Source of the DNA: Aplectana chamaeleonis
Taxonomy: Eukaryota; Nematoda; Chromadorea; Rhabditida; Cosmocercidae
DNA length: 64,000 nt
Assembly (NCBI GenBank): GCA_029168955.1
Contig: JAPDOI010000420.1
Location: forward strand, 201,001-265,000
Reading direction: 5' to 3'
Shown here in pieces: positions 11,053-19,936 of the stretch. Both the position numbers and the translations under genes were made by a program. Positions within the stretch are counted from its first letter, which is position 1. Every line of letters starts with the position of its first letter. The notes under the pieces were generated by a model. It was not told where the DNA came from, ran no database searches, and worked only from the letters and a program-made list of their open reading frames with translations.

Positions 11053-11239
11053 TAAATACTGTCCATGTTGGAGTCAAATTCCTCTTAGGACAGTCGCTGT
11101 TGCCACACACAGTGCAGGCAAAATCGTGCTGGGACCATGTGGTCACCAAACGTGTAATCTTGGTTCCAACATGACTATCTTTGAGCTGCTTGTTACAACA
11201 GCGGTCGCCTGCAATTGCGGATGTGAGTTTCATTCCCCA

Positions 11240-11356
11240 CCTAGAGTCAACAGATCGGCGGCTGCGGCGCTGGAAAGTTTTCCGACTCGGATGCGCGCGG
11301 CCGCAAAGCGTGTCGAGACGCAATTGCGGATCGGAATTGGGCCCAGAGAAGCACAG
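11240..11356. repeat. TA-flanked MITE family, right half only (copy 2)
   Basis: Carries CAGATCGGCGGCTGCGGCGC, GCCGCAAAGCGTGTCGAGAC and the right end AGAGAAGCACAG followed by TA, matching the complete copy at 31173-31454. The left half is missing. Confidence 0.7.
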
Positions 11357-11500
11357 TACAGATGGATGAATTGTGTTCAGATGGGGGCAGGTGACCGTGA
11401 CAAATGGACATGGCTGATTACTAGGACGGCACACCTCGGTGAAGATACGGAATGACCCCGTCAGGCGAAAACCAGCTGTTTGTCAAGTCATACTCAACAA
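11357..11500 (+). pseudogene. 3' end fragment of an RTE-type LINE
   Basis: About 31 codons reading RWMNCVQMGAGDRDKWTWLI then TRTAHLGEDTE-stop (11453-11455) match the C-terminus of the RTE ORF at 61536 (SWMACVQ...DREKWTRL, TRTAHLGEDAE-stop). The following CCCCGTCAGGCGAAAACCAG and GTCAAGTCATACTCAA match the 3' tail of that element. It is 5'-truncated, typical of LINE insertions, and abuts the MITE half at its left. Confidence 0.85.
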
Positions 11501-11629
11501 AGCATTGCGCTCAACCTCTGCGCCCATTTTAGAAGACGACTGGAGCAGCGCAACTCACGATTAGAGATGACGGTAACCGTGAGGGTTAAAGGGTTAGGGA
11601 GATATCAACCCTCTCCCTCCCCCCCAGCA

Positions 11630-11930
11630 GCAGGATCAAGCGGGGCGTCGCGTCATTTTTCCAAATCGGAGCGACCCTCCCCCACCATCAATTTTTTTCC
11701 AAAATCGAAAAAAAAATTGCGATACCCTCGGGCCTCGCGAGGGCAGTTTATATTCGAAAACTAAAGCAACCAGGCGCCGGAAACTCGTTCAGTACTGGCT
11801 CAAGCGTCTAAAACCTGAGCGATGCTACAACCCCTGCCTTTGGTGACCAAAAATGTCGAGATTATTTTGAACTTCCTCACGAAATTTTCGTTTTGAACAT
11901 GACATTTTACGACCTCTTCACCATCTGTAG
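11630..11930 (+). repeat. Dispersed repeat, copy 2 (as 3825-4250)
   Basis: GGGGCGTCGCGTCATTTTTC, ATCAATTTTTTTCCAAAATC and CCTTTGGTGACCAAAAATGT align with the copy at 3825-4250. Confidence 0.6.
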
Positions 11931-12106
11931 AGAATTTACTCAACCGGCCATTGACTCTCTCAGCAGTATTCATTAACCAGCCGTAAATTCTCCAAAACTT
12001 GACAGAAGTTGTATTTTTTCCATATAGCAGGGGCTAATTATTGCACCCTTCAGATGAGAAACTAATAAAAATTTAGGTCGATCAAGCCAAAGTTCTGAAT
12101 ACTCAC

Positions 12107-12154
12107 ACTTCCTTGTTGTAGAAACTGCACGGGAACCATTCCTGGCACTGGTAC
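12107..12154 (-). CDS. Gene A exon 4
   Basis: 48 nt, VPVPGMVPVQFLQQGS, between GTTTAG and GTGAGT, phase 0 at both ends. Splice sites are good and the composition matches exon 3. Such a small exon would be missed by an ORF scan. Confidence 0.7.
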
Positions 12155-12212
12155 CTAAACAGGAATCTCTAATCGAGGAGAAATTCCAGTCAAGTTTCAA
12201 AACTGGTCTAAC

Positions 12213-12692
12213 CTGAACTGGATAGCCGTAAGGCATCATTGGACTTGGCATAAATACCTGACCGGCGCCGGGCTGCATCCCAGGTTGCGGATGATTCCAG
12301 ACTGGTGCCATATTATACTGCTGTTGCGGTTGAGCACCAGGAGGAAATCCTGATCTCATACCTACCGGCATTCCTTGGTTATCAAGAGCTGCAACTTGCT
12401 GGAGACGATTCTGCTGCATCATCGGCTGTGCCAGCGAATACAGCGGAATACTTGCTGGTTGTGATACGACACCCGGCTGCACCTGGCCACCTTGACCTCC
12501 TGTGTAGTAATAGATCCCGTCATGTACCGAGACCTGGGCTCGTGGCCTCATCAAGTACTCGCTCTGCTGTTGTGGCATATGCATGGCCTGCTGATAATAC
12601 TGCTGCGGCTGCTGATAATACTGCTGCGGCTGATGATAATACTGCTGCGGCTGATGATAATACTGCTGCGGCTGCTGATGGTAATTTGGATC
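12213..12692 (-). CDS. Gene A exon 3, Gln/Pro/Tyr-rich, with 21-bp coding repeats
   Basis: 480 nt (160 codons), phase 0 at both ends, after GTTTTTAG and before GTTAGA. It opens with DPNYHQ and four tandem copies of Q-P-Q-Q-Y-Y-(H/Q), encoded by a 21-bp unit. It continues with QAMHMPQQQSEYLMRP, HDGIYYYTGGQGGQVQPG, PLYSLAQPMMQQNRLQQV, QPGMQPGAGQVFMPSPMM and PYGYPVQ. This is a prion-like low-complexity region of the kind found in RNA-binding, translation or chromatin proteins. Composition alone does not identify the protein. The repeat is a likely site of length variation. Confidence 0.85.
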
Positions 12693-12732
12693 CTAAAAAC
12701 ATGAGAAATTTGAGCATATACTGGCCGCATAA

Positions 12733-12868
12733 GGGACCGAATAGAGTCCCGTCGCTGAAAGGCGCGGCAGCATGCAGTGGAGGAGTATCGATCACGCGGC
12801 GCCGCACGATCGATTCTCCTGAATTGCATGCTGCCGCGCCTTTCAGCGGCGGGACTCTATACGGCTCC
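12733..12868. mobile_element. ~136-bp palindromic MITE (CCGAATAG family), copy 2, TAA duplication
   Basis: The left end GGGACCGAATAGAGTCCC pairs with GGGACTCTATACGGCTCC. It is flanked by TAA at 12730-12732 and 12869-12871. A 3-bp TWA duplication is typical of PIF/Harbinger-derived MITEs. It lies in intron 2 of gene A, just outside exon 3. Confidence 0.85.
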
Positions 12869-12871
12869 TAA

Positions 12872-13146
12872 GGGGTCGTTTATACTCCCGCCGCCGAGCA
12901 GCGCGGCACAGTGCATTTCTGTAATATTGATCGCGCCGCGCCGCGTTATCAATATTAGGCGTCGTTTATACTTCCGCCGCCGAGCGGCGCGGCGAAGTGT
13001 AATCCTATAATATCGATCTTGCCGCACCGCGTTACCAATATCACAGAAATGCACTTCGCCGCGCCGCTTGGCGGCGAAAGTATAAACGACGTCTTACAGA
13101 AATGCACTGTGCCGCGCCACTCGGCGGCGGAAGTATAAACGACCCC
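12872..13146. mobile_element. Harbinger-like MITE (GTCGTTTATACTTCCGCCG family), outer copy, split by a second copy
   Basis: The ends GGGGTCGTTTATACTCCCGC and GGCGGAAGTATAAACGACCC are flanked by TAA (12869-12871, 13147-13149). Removing the nested copy at 12956-13093 and its duplicated TTA leaves about 134 bp. The left TAA is shared with the neighbouring MITE of another family. Confidence 0.9.
12956..13093. mobile_element. Same MITE family, inner copy nested in 12872-13146
   Basis: GGCGTCGTTTATACTTCCGC and GGCGAAAGTATAAACGACGT form the ends of a 138-bp element flanked by TTA (12953-12955 and 13094-13096). It is almost the same length as its host and belongs to the same family. Confidence 0.9.
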
Positions 13147-13149
13147 TAA

Positions 13150-14080
13150 GTGCGACGGTGTGCCGCACACAGCTACAAAGCCTGCTTGGGAGCGTGAGGT
13201 GATCTCTCCAGCCTTATCGACAACTATCGCTTTTTCTAGTGATCTTGCGGCTCATCCTACGCTTTCAAGTGGGAGACCTGTAGCCGCAGCTCACTCCTAT
13301 GAAAACAAACGACATAGCTCTTCCCCAATCAATAGGGACGGTCGGTCAGGCGGTCACAAGATACGTCAAGATATCTAAACCCGCCTGAAAACCTGCGGCT
13401 GGCGAGCAGGGTCAAGCAATGTTAGAAATTTCCAAATGGGGAGTCGCCACCATGTATGAAAAAAATGAGGGTCGCAATCAGATCTTTAGATAAGTTTTTT
13501 TTTTCTCAATTTTAACTCAGCTCCATCACAGAATGTTTCTTACAGAACCACGAGCTGCTCAGACTTGTTTGTCAGCCGCTGGTGAACTAAATGCTCGTCA
13601 AAATCGCAATTGTCCATACAGAGAAAAAAAGGTTTTGGTGGCCTTTCAGTGTCATGTACAATAGACCCCGTAGTGAAGTAAAAAAAGCGAAACAGCTCAT
13701 GTAGAGCGAGAAATAGAGCAATATGCCCATTGGAAAAAGTGGAAATGCCGTTTTTTTTCAAATGGCCTTTTCAGCTTTGGTTTTCAGTTTTTCACCAGCA
13801 AAAGATGCGCTTACTGAATGATTATTGAAAATCAAATTAGCTGGATTTTTTCCAAAAATTTTTTTTCTGAGGTTTTCACATCACCATGTGGTGCGGGGAA
13901 AAATTTCAAGAAAGCAAAAAAAAATCAGCTAATGTAGCCGCGCGCGATGGGCAAGCGTAACGCTCTGCGCGGGACGGAAACGGGCAGCTGCTACGCGTGA
14001 GTCAGCGTTGTTATGGAGCAACTTATCGTCGCTGTTTTTTATAGCGATACAGCAACGCGAGAGTCCCATCTGGGTTAAGC
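13150..14080. other. No feature recognised (intron of gene A)
   Basis: Intron sequence between the nested MITEs and the repeat at 14085. It is AT-rich with short homopolymers. The only frames are short (72-73 codons) and show no recognisable motif. Confidence 0.5.
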
Positions 14081-14084
14081 GGTG

Positions 14085-14280
14085 TTGCGCAAAATCTTTG
14101 ACCCTAAAATAAAGGTTAGGGGGGATCGCAAAATTTCGGATCAAAATAGAAAATTTGGTGATGATATCCCACTTTTCGATACTTTTGCTCACCAAAAGAA
14201 AGGATCGTATCACTCCTAAGGTTTCAGACGCTTGAGCCCGACTACTTAACAAATTTTCGGCGTCTGAAAGTTTGGGAAGT
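14085..14280 (-). repeat. Dispersed repeat, copy 3 (inverted relative to 3825-4250)
   Basis: The reverse complement gives the AAGTAGTCGGGCTCAAGCGT and TTTTGGTGAGCAAAAGTATC blocks seen at about 4036-4107. It ends at the border of the TIR element at 14281. Confidence 0.55.
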
Positions 14281-15056
14281 CAAAAATATTGGTGGTATCG
14301 CAGCGGGGAGGGGCACTGTGATACCGCACTTGGCAACGCTTTTTCGTGCCGCAACGACTCTTCTGAGAGAAATTGCCGCTGCGGCTCCGCGATAATGCCG
14401 CTTTGGAACCTACGGGCACCGAAGCGGCACTATCGCGGACCCGTAGAGGCAACGCGGCAGTGCCGCCGCGGCTCCGCGATAGTGCCGTCGCGGTTACGGG
14501 AAAGTGTCTCATAAGATGTTAATTGGCGAGTGTAGTACAACCACGGTGGCCTAAGAACAAAAATACGCACCTGCGGGTATTACGTCCTCTGTGCGATGAG
14601 GGCAAAAGTTACCGCCGTTTTTGCACCCAAGGAAATACGGAATGTACCTCAAACTTGGGTGATTAAACCGGCGACGATTTAGTTTTGCCACTCAGGACAG
14701 TACATCGTACTCCACGCGGGTTCGCTACTGCATCCTCGTGGAGCCGGTGCGCTTTTAACGCGGAGCCGCTGCGGTGCTATCGCGGCGATGGCGAGGCTCA
14801 AGACACTGGAACAAAATCGTCTGATCACGAAGCCGCTGCTGTATTGTCGCGGTACTACCGCGGCGTAGTCTCGGTTCGCGGTACTTTCCCAACACTGACG
14901 CGGAAAACTCTCTCAGAGTCGTCGATGGCGACTGTATACTTTTCGTCCCGCAACGGCTCATTCACGGCTACTTTAGCTGCTCAAATACAATGCGGAAGAG
15001 TAAAATGGGCGTGGCCAAGTGCATAATCCCCCCGCTGCGATAGCACCAAAATATTT
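14281..15056. mobile_element. ~0.78-kb non-autonomous TIR element
   Basis: The left end AATATTGGTGGTATCGCAGC and right end GCTGCGATAGCACCAAAATA form an imperfect inverted pair continued by CACTTGGCAACGC / GCGTGGCCAAGTG. Inside are many short CGCGGxxxxGC palindromes (GGCTCCGCGATAGTGCCGCx type). No transposase was found. A second family member ends at 1-80. Confidence 0.7.
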
Positions 15057-15237
15057 AGTACGATAATCCAAAAACCGTATACTCCAATTTTTCGAATAGA
15101 CCGCTTGACCCTGGGCCTCATCGCTATAGCGTTGCCTGGCAGTTTCGATCGGCGCGACTGGATCGCCGAAAGAGGAAGTATGATCTCGGCCTAGGTAATA
15201 TCATCGAGTCGAGATAATGTTTCAAAGAATGTCCAAC

Positions 15238-15345
15238 CTGCCACTGAGGCGGATGATGCTCTCCTCTCTGGATTTGCTGTGGAGCAACATTACTGAGCAG
15301 ATGCAAATCAGAAACGCCGTCAGAGGGATCATCGTTGGCTCCAGC
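15238..15345 (-). CDS. Gene A exon 2
   Basis: 108 nt (36 codons), AGANDDPSDGVSDLHLLSNV, APQQIQRGEHHPPQWQ, between GTTCCAG and GTTGGA, phase 0 on both sides. An internal CTGCTCAG acceptor-like site is rejected because it would put a TAA in frame after exon 1. The exon ends with the Q/P-rich character that exon 3 develops. Confidence 0.7.
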
Positions 15346-15646
15346 CTGGAACGACCTCTCACACTCTGGAACTGTATTCGATAATGGGGTGAAGGTTAAG
15401 GATGCCGCTCTCCGATTTTTGACTATGGATCGGGGACCCCACCCCTCTTATGTCGAAACAAGCTCCCAGCGTTTTGTAGCTCCTTTGATGAGCAAGGACA
15501 TGAGGGGAATATGTATTTCAAAAACTTCAAGGGTAAGGAAAACAATCCTGATCTGAACTAACCGAAAACTCCAGATCATGACATTGATGGGCTGTGATCT
15601 TGATCAGCACAAAAAAATCTGAATAAATCATTGAAAACCATCTCAC

Positions 15647-15716
15647 CTCGACTACATTTTGCACGGAATCTGAGGACGGAGTAGGATCTGGATTGCCGCC
15701 TGGATTCTGAGACATT
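15647..15716 (-). CDS. Gene A exon 1 with start codon
   Basis: The ATG (15715-15713) lies one base after the acceptor TTTTTTTCAG, and the exon ends at GAG|GTGAGA. It encodes MSQNPGGNPDPTPSSDSVQN, VVE (23 residues), phase 0. No better upstream in-frame start was seen. The tight spacing of acceptor and ATG is common where nematode mRNAs receive a spliced leader, but a cis-spliced 5'UTR intron would look the same. Confidence 0.7.
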
Positions 15717-15732
15717 CTGAAAAAAACTGGTA
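15717..15732 (-). promoter_or_regulatory. 3' splice acceptor before the gene A start codon, possible spliced-leader site
   Basis: A long T tract ending in CAG sits directly before A-ATG on the minus strand. In nematodes such a site can accept SL1. The sequence cannot separate trans-splicing from a conventional 5'UTR intron. Confidence 0.4.
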
Positions 15733-16192
15733 TTAAAACACAGACTGATTTTTTCTTTTGTGATACCAAATCGATTCCCAGGCTCGTTCTTCTTATAGAT
15801 AGAGTTTGCAGAGTTGAAAATGCGGGATTGCCTGCAACGACGAGCAGCACTGTGGAATACAGGAAATTCCGGGAGGAGAATTTATGACATCTTCGAACCT
15901 GTTGCGCCCATCATAGCCGGCCGAAGGCCGGACTTCGCCGCCCCTAGTGATCCTGCGCCGACCGCTCTCGTCCCTAGAGGTGGGCTCTATCCCATCGATT
16001 AGGCAGGCGCACTTGAACGCACTGCGGACGGCGCAGTGCGGCCACAGAGAGTGGATTTTCCACCTCAGCAAGCATACGTATCGACCCGTACGGCCGCGGC
16101 TGTCCCGGTCAATACGTATGCTTAATGAGGCGGGAAATCGACGGGACATTGGGAGGAGTTTATGACCTGAGTTAGCAATGCATTGCATATGG

Positions 16193-16378
16193 TTAGATCT
16201 GTGGCTTGTTTCCCCAAGAAAAAATATTTGAATCTAAACCGCTGCTGGCGCGGGCGGTTTAAATCTCACCGGCGGCTGGCTGGTAATTATTAGCCAGTTG
16301 TCGGTGAGATTTAAATGGCCGCGCCAGCCGCGATCACGTTTAAATAATTTTTTTTGAGGAAACAATCCAAGGACCTAA
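16193..16378. mobile_element. MITE (TTAGGTCCGTGGCTTG family), copy 1
   Basis: The ends TTAGATCTGTGGCTTG and CCAAGGACCTAA enclose a GC-rich palindrome (GCTGGCGCGGGCGGTTTAAA / TTTAAATGGCCGCGCCAGC). Two more copies lie at 23456-23646 and 34459-34669. Confidence 0.75.
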
Positions 16379-16379
16379 C

Positions 16380-17060
16380 TATACATATCGAGCGGGCAGG
16401 CTAATCGACTGCGGCAGGGGACCTACAATATGCGTAACCTGTTCAAGGTTGATTACTAACAAGGGGGAAGTTTATGGCGGTAAACAGGTCTGCAGAAATG
16501 ACTTGTACTTTGAGTATCTCTTAGACCTCCATAGTAAAACCGCGCAGTATCCCGTCCCGAGCTGCAGGTCCTGAGAAGTAACAAGCTTAAAACGGTAGTT
16601 TTTTGCGTTTTTTGCACCTTCCAGAACACGCATTGGTCTCTGGGAAATCCGGAAACGGACCTCATAAATGTGTTCAGCGCCCAAATTCCCTACCCCCGGG
16701 CAATGTTTGTGTGAAGACACATTTTCCGAACTTTGTACACGGTGATGGCGTTTCGGAAATACCAAAAAGGCTATGAAAGCGTTCAAAAAAGGTGTTCCAG
16801 TTTTGACTTAAAATCCTCCCAGGTGGGTTATTTGGGACGTTGATCACGATTCTGGGTTTATTTGCCGAGTTTCCAGCGTTTTCGCTCAAATTTATTCGAA
16901 GCATTCAATCGGTTGAAATTTGTAGGCGAAACGTGACTTTTGACTATTTCCGGAATCCTACAACAGAAGTGGCTCAAAATATTTCTCTAGGGGTTATTTG
17001 GAGTGCTAAGCGCTTATACGGTGTCCGTTTATCGATTTTCGACAGCTAACGGTATACTAC
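16380..17060. repeat. Diverged dispersed repeat shared with 44270-44680
   Basis: AAATCCGGAAACGGACCTCA and GTGTTCAGCGCCCAAA near 16650-16690 recur at about 44430-44470, with weaker similarity either side. No gene was recognised in this stretch. Confidence 0.5.
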
Positions 17061-17250
17061 GGTGGGTTTACGGTAGTTCGGTAAAAGTCCCATAACTGAC
17101 TCAAAATTATTATGCGGGGTTTATTTGGGGGGGGGGGGCTGAATACGAATTCCATGACCATTTGTCAATTTTCGAAATTGTAAGGTAGGTTTTGCCCCCT
17201 GAATGACATTGTACCAGGTCATTCCGGTCGATACGCATTGAAATCACGGA

Positions 17251-18140
17251 GAACGTGTTGAAAAAGACCAGTCATAGCTGGTCAGGGGTCAATCTACTAC
17301 TTATGAAAGACATGGACGAGGAGAGACGAAAAATAAATAGCGTAATCAAGCTTCGGTGGCCCGATCGGCTCTCGACGGTCACGTTTATCCCTATCGACGT
17401 GACCAGTCGTGCAAAACCTGTGAAGACCCGTCTGAACATGGTCACCCGTCCAATCAATATATATGGTCTACGAGATAGCCGGAGGGGTCTCCAAAAATCA
17501 GACTACAACTGATTAACCAAAGAGTGCAAATCGATCCAACCGCCAAAAGAGAATGAGTCAAAAATATCGAGAACGGATTGAAAAAGACCAGTCATGGCCG
17601 GCACGGTCGATGGATACTTATGAGAGACAGTGACAAAGAAAGACGAAAAAATAGCGGAATGGAGCTTCGGTGCCCAATCGGCTCTTGACGGTCACGTTTA
17701 TCCCTATCGACGTGACCAGTCGTGCAAAACCTGTAAAGACCCGTCTGAACACGGTAGCCCGTCTAATCAATACATATGGTGTTCGGGATAGCCGGATTGT
17801 TCTCCAAAAACCAGTCTACCACTAATTAACGAAAGAGTGGAAATTGATCCAACCGCCAAAAGAGAATGAGTCAAAAATATCGAGAACGGATTGAAAAAGA
17901 TCAGCCATGCCGGCCCGGTCGATGGATACTTATGAGAGACAGTGACAAAGAAAGACAAAAAACAGCGGAATGAAGCTTCGGTGGCCCAATCGGCTCTCGA
18001 CAGTGACTTTTATCCCTATCGACGTGACCAGAACCTGTAAAGAAACCTGTAAAGACCCGTCTGAACACGGTCGTCCGTTCAATCGATTTATATGGTCTAC
18101 GAGATAGCCCGACGGGTCTCCGAAACTCATACTCCACTTC
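17251..18140 (+). repeat. Tandem repeat, ~315-bp unit, about 2.8 copies
   Basis: Copies start at 17251, 17571 and 17883 with GAACGxxTTGAAAAAGA(C/T)CAG. Each carries CGGTCACGTTTATCCCTATC or a close variant, GACGTGACCAGTCGTGCAAA, and CCGTCTGAACA. The units differ by scattered substitutions and small indels, so the array is not very recent. The short open frames in it do not stay in frame between units. Confidence 0.85.
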
Positions 18141-18159
18141 TGAGTAGAGAAGCAGGTGT

Positions 18160-18310
18160 AGCCGGCTGCAGATGCCTGGGAAGTACCACGATGATGACGT
18201 GGCCCAAGCACGCGACTGAATCTGCACCCGGCTGCCGACGTCAATTACGGTGTCTAGTAAGAGCGACTGCGGTTGGTGCACCGTAATCGACGACGAACGC
18301 TATAATTGCC
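18160..18310 (-). repeat. Dispersed repeat shared with 25965-26090
   Basis: The reverse complement contains TATAGCGTTCGTCGTCGATT, ACGGTG, GACACCGTAATTGACGTC and GGGTGCAGATT, matching TATAGCGCTTATCGTCGATT, ACGGTG, ACACCGTAATGAACGTCC in the copy at 25965-26090. Confidence 0.55.
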
Positions 18311-18659
18311 GCTCGCAGCTGTGATACGCGAGAAAGACGTCGAAATGTCCGTAGGAATGTTGTCTAAAAAGCTTTTTTTCCCAAGAGTGCGGTGAAAAAT
18401 TTCTAGATGTGACCGATTCCGCCGTTTGCTTATGAGTTTGAACAGTTTAATGCCACAGTTTAAAACACGAATTTAAAATCTGTTCAAAAATCACTTAGCC
18501 TGAGTTCAAGCGGTTATTTCGCTCATACAATACTAGAAAATAAAAAAATGAGATGTTGGAAAAATGTTCGTCAGACACACACAAAGCAACTAGTACTAGG
18601 AGTGGAGAAGAGAATCATCGACCGGATTATTCACAAATTTTCAAAAATGATGACGAAGT

Positions 18660-18863
<204 letters not shown>

Positions 18864-18879
18864 TTAAAGTTGCACACGA

Positions 18880-19560
18880 ACAAAAATTTCGAAACACTTA
18901 CGAAAGATTTTTCGAATTTTTTTTCGTTCGTTTTCGTTCTTTCGAAAATTCGTCAAGCGAAGTTTTATCAAATTTTGTTCGTACGAAATTTCGTCGAACG
19001 ATTTTTTTCAAATTTCGTTCGTTTGAAATGATTTCGGACAAACTTTTTTTCAAATTTTGCTCTCGAACGGAAATTTTTCAGTTTGGTTCGTCCGAAGTCC
19101 GATTTTTCGAAATTTTCTCGAAAATCATTCGTTCGAAATTCTTTGAAACAAACTCCGAAAAAAATTCGGAATTTCCGACAAATTTCGAAAAAAGTTCGAA
19201 ATTCCCAGCGAATTTCGGAAGAAAAATCGAAATTCCGAAAAAAATCGAAATTTCGATTAGTTTCGAAATTCGTTCGTTCGACCTCCAAAATTCTGAAAGT
19301 TTCTCGAAATTCGTTCGTTCGAAATTCTTTCGAACGAAAATTCTTAATTTTTTGTTCGTTAAAAATGTTTCGAACAAAATTTTTTCGATTTTCGTTCGTT
19401 CGAATTTTTTTCAAACGAATTTTTTTCTCATTTTTCGTTCGTTCGAATTTTTTTTTCAAGCAGAATTTTTTCATTTTTCGTTCGTTCGAATTTTTCTCAA
19501 GCGGAATTTTTTCATTTTTCGTTCGTTCGACATTTTTTTTTACTTTTTTATAATTTCACA
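18880..19560. repeat. TTCG/CGAA-rich low-complexity block 1
   Basis: About 0.68 kb built from TTTTTCGTTCGTTCGAA-like words with interspersed A/T runs. Long open frames on both strands (up to 335 and 168 codons) are a by-product of the lack of stops in this word set. A similar block is at 39890-40315, and both are followed by a TTxTACAACTATA-like end. Confidence 0.85.
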
Positions 19561-19936
19561 ACTATACCTCCACTATGTGTGCAGGTTGATTTCCCCGGAT
19601 GTCCCAGATCATCGGCTTGTGGTCATCGCCAACTTACCCGAACGCTGCCTTGTGCAACACATGCCAAGCGACATCTTCAACAACCTGAGCACTGTTCTTC
19701 TCTGGGCCGGATTCCGGTCCGCGATTGCGTCTCGACACGCTTTGCGGCCGCAAGCGCTCGAGTCAGTCGAGTTTTCAGCGCCAAAGCCGACTCTATATGG
19801 CCCTTTTATGCAGTTTTCTCCATTTTTGTTTGATTTCAAGTTTCTAAAACCCTCCTAGAGTCAACGACTGGCGGCTGCGGCGCTGGTAACTCTTTCGACT
19901 CGGTAGCGCCCCCCGCAAAGCGTGTCGAGACGCGAT

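Larger units (their letters stand above)
891..15716 (-). other. Gene A: multi-exon gene, Q/P/Y-rich N-terminus, basic linker, globular C-terminal part (partial)
   Basis: Eight coding exons on the minus strand (15715-15647, 15345-15238, 12692-12213, 12154-12107, 10139-10064, 9988-9868, 1234-1096, 1040-891) join with consistent phases (0,0,0,0,1,2,0) and give about 396 residues without a stop. Order: a short acidic/polar start, a Gln/Pro/Tyr-rich low-complexity part, a Lys/Arg-rich part with KKRQRSKK and STKRQKRKPK (possible nuclear localisation signals), then a compact conserved-looking exon. The gene continues beyond 891, but its next exon was not placed. The intron between exons 6 and 7 is about 8.6 kb and holds a LINE and a mariner. 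The layout suggests a nuclear regulatory or RNA-associated protein. This is inference, since I do not recognise the family. Confidence 0.75.
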
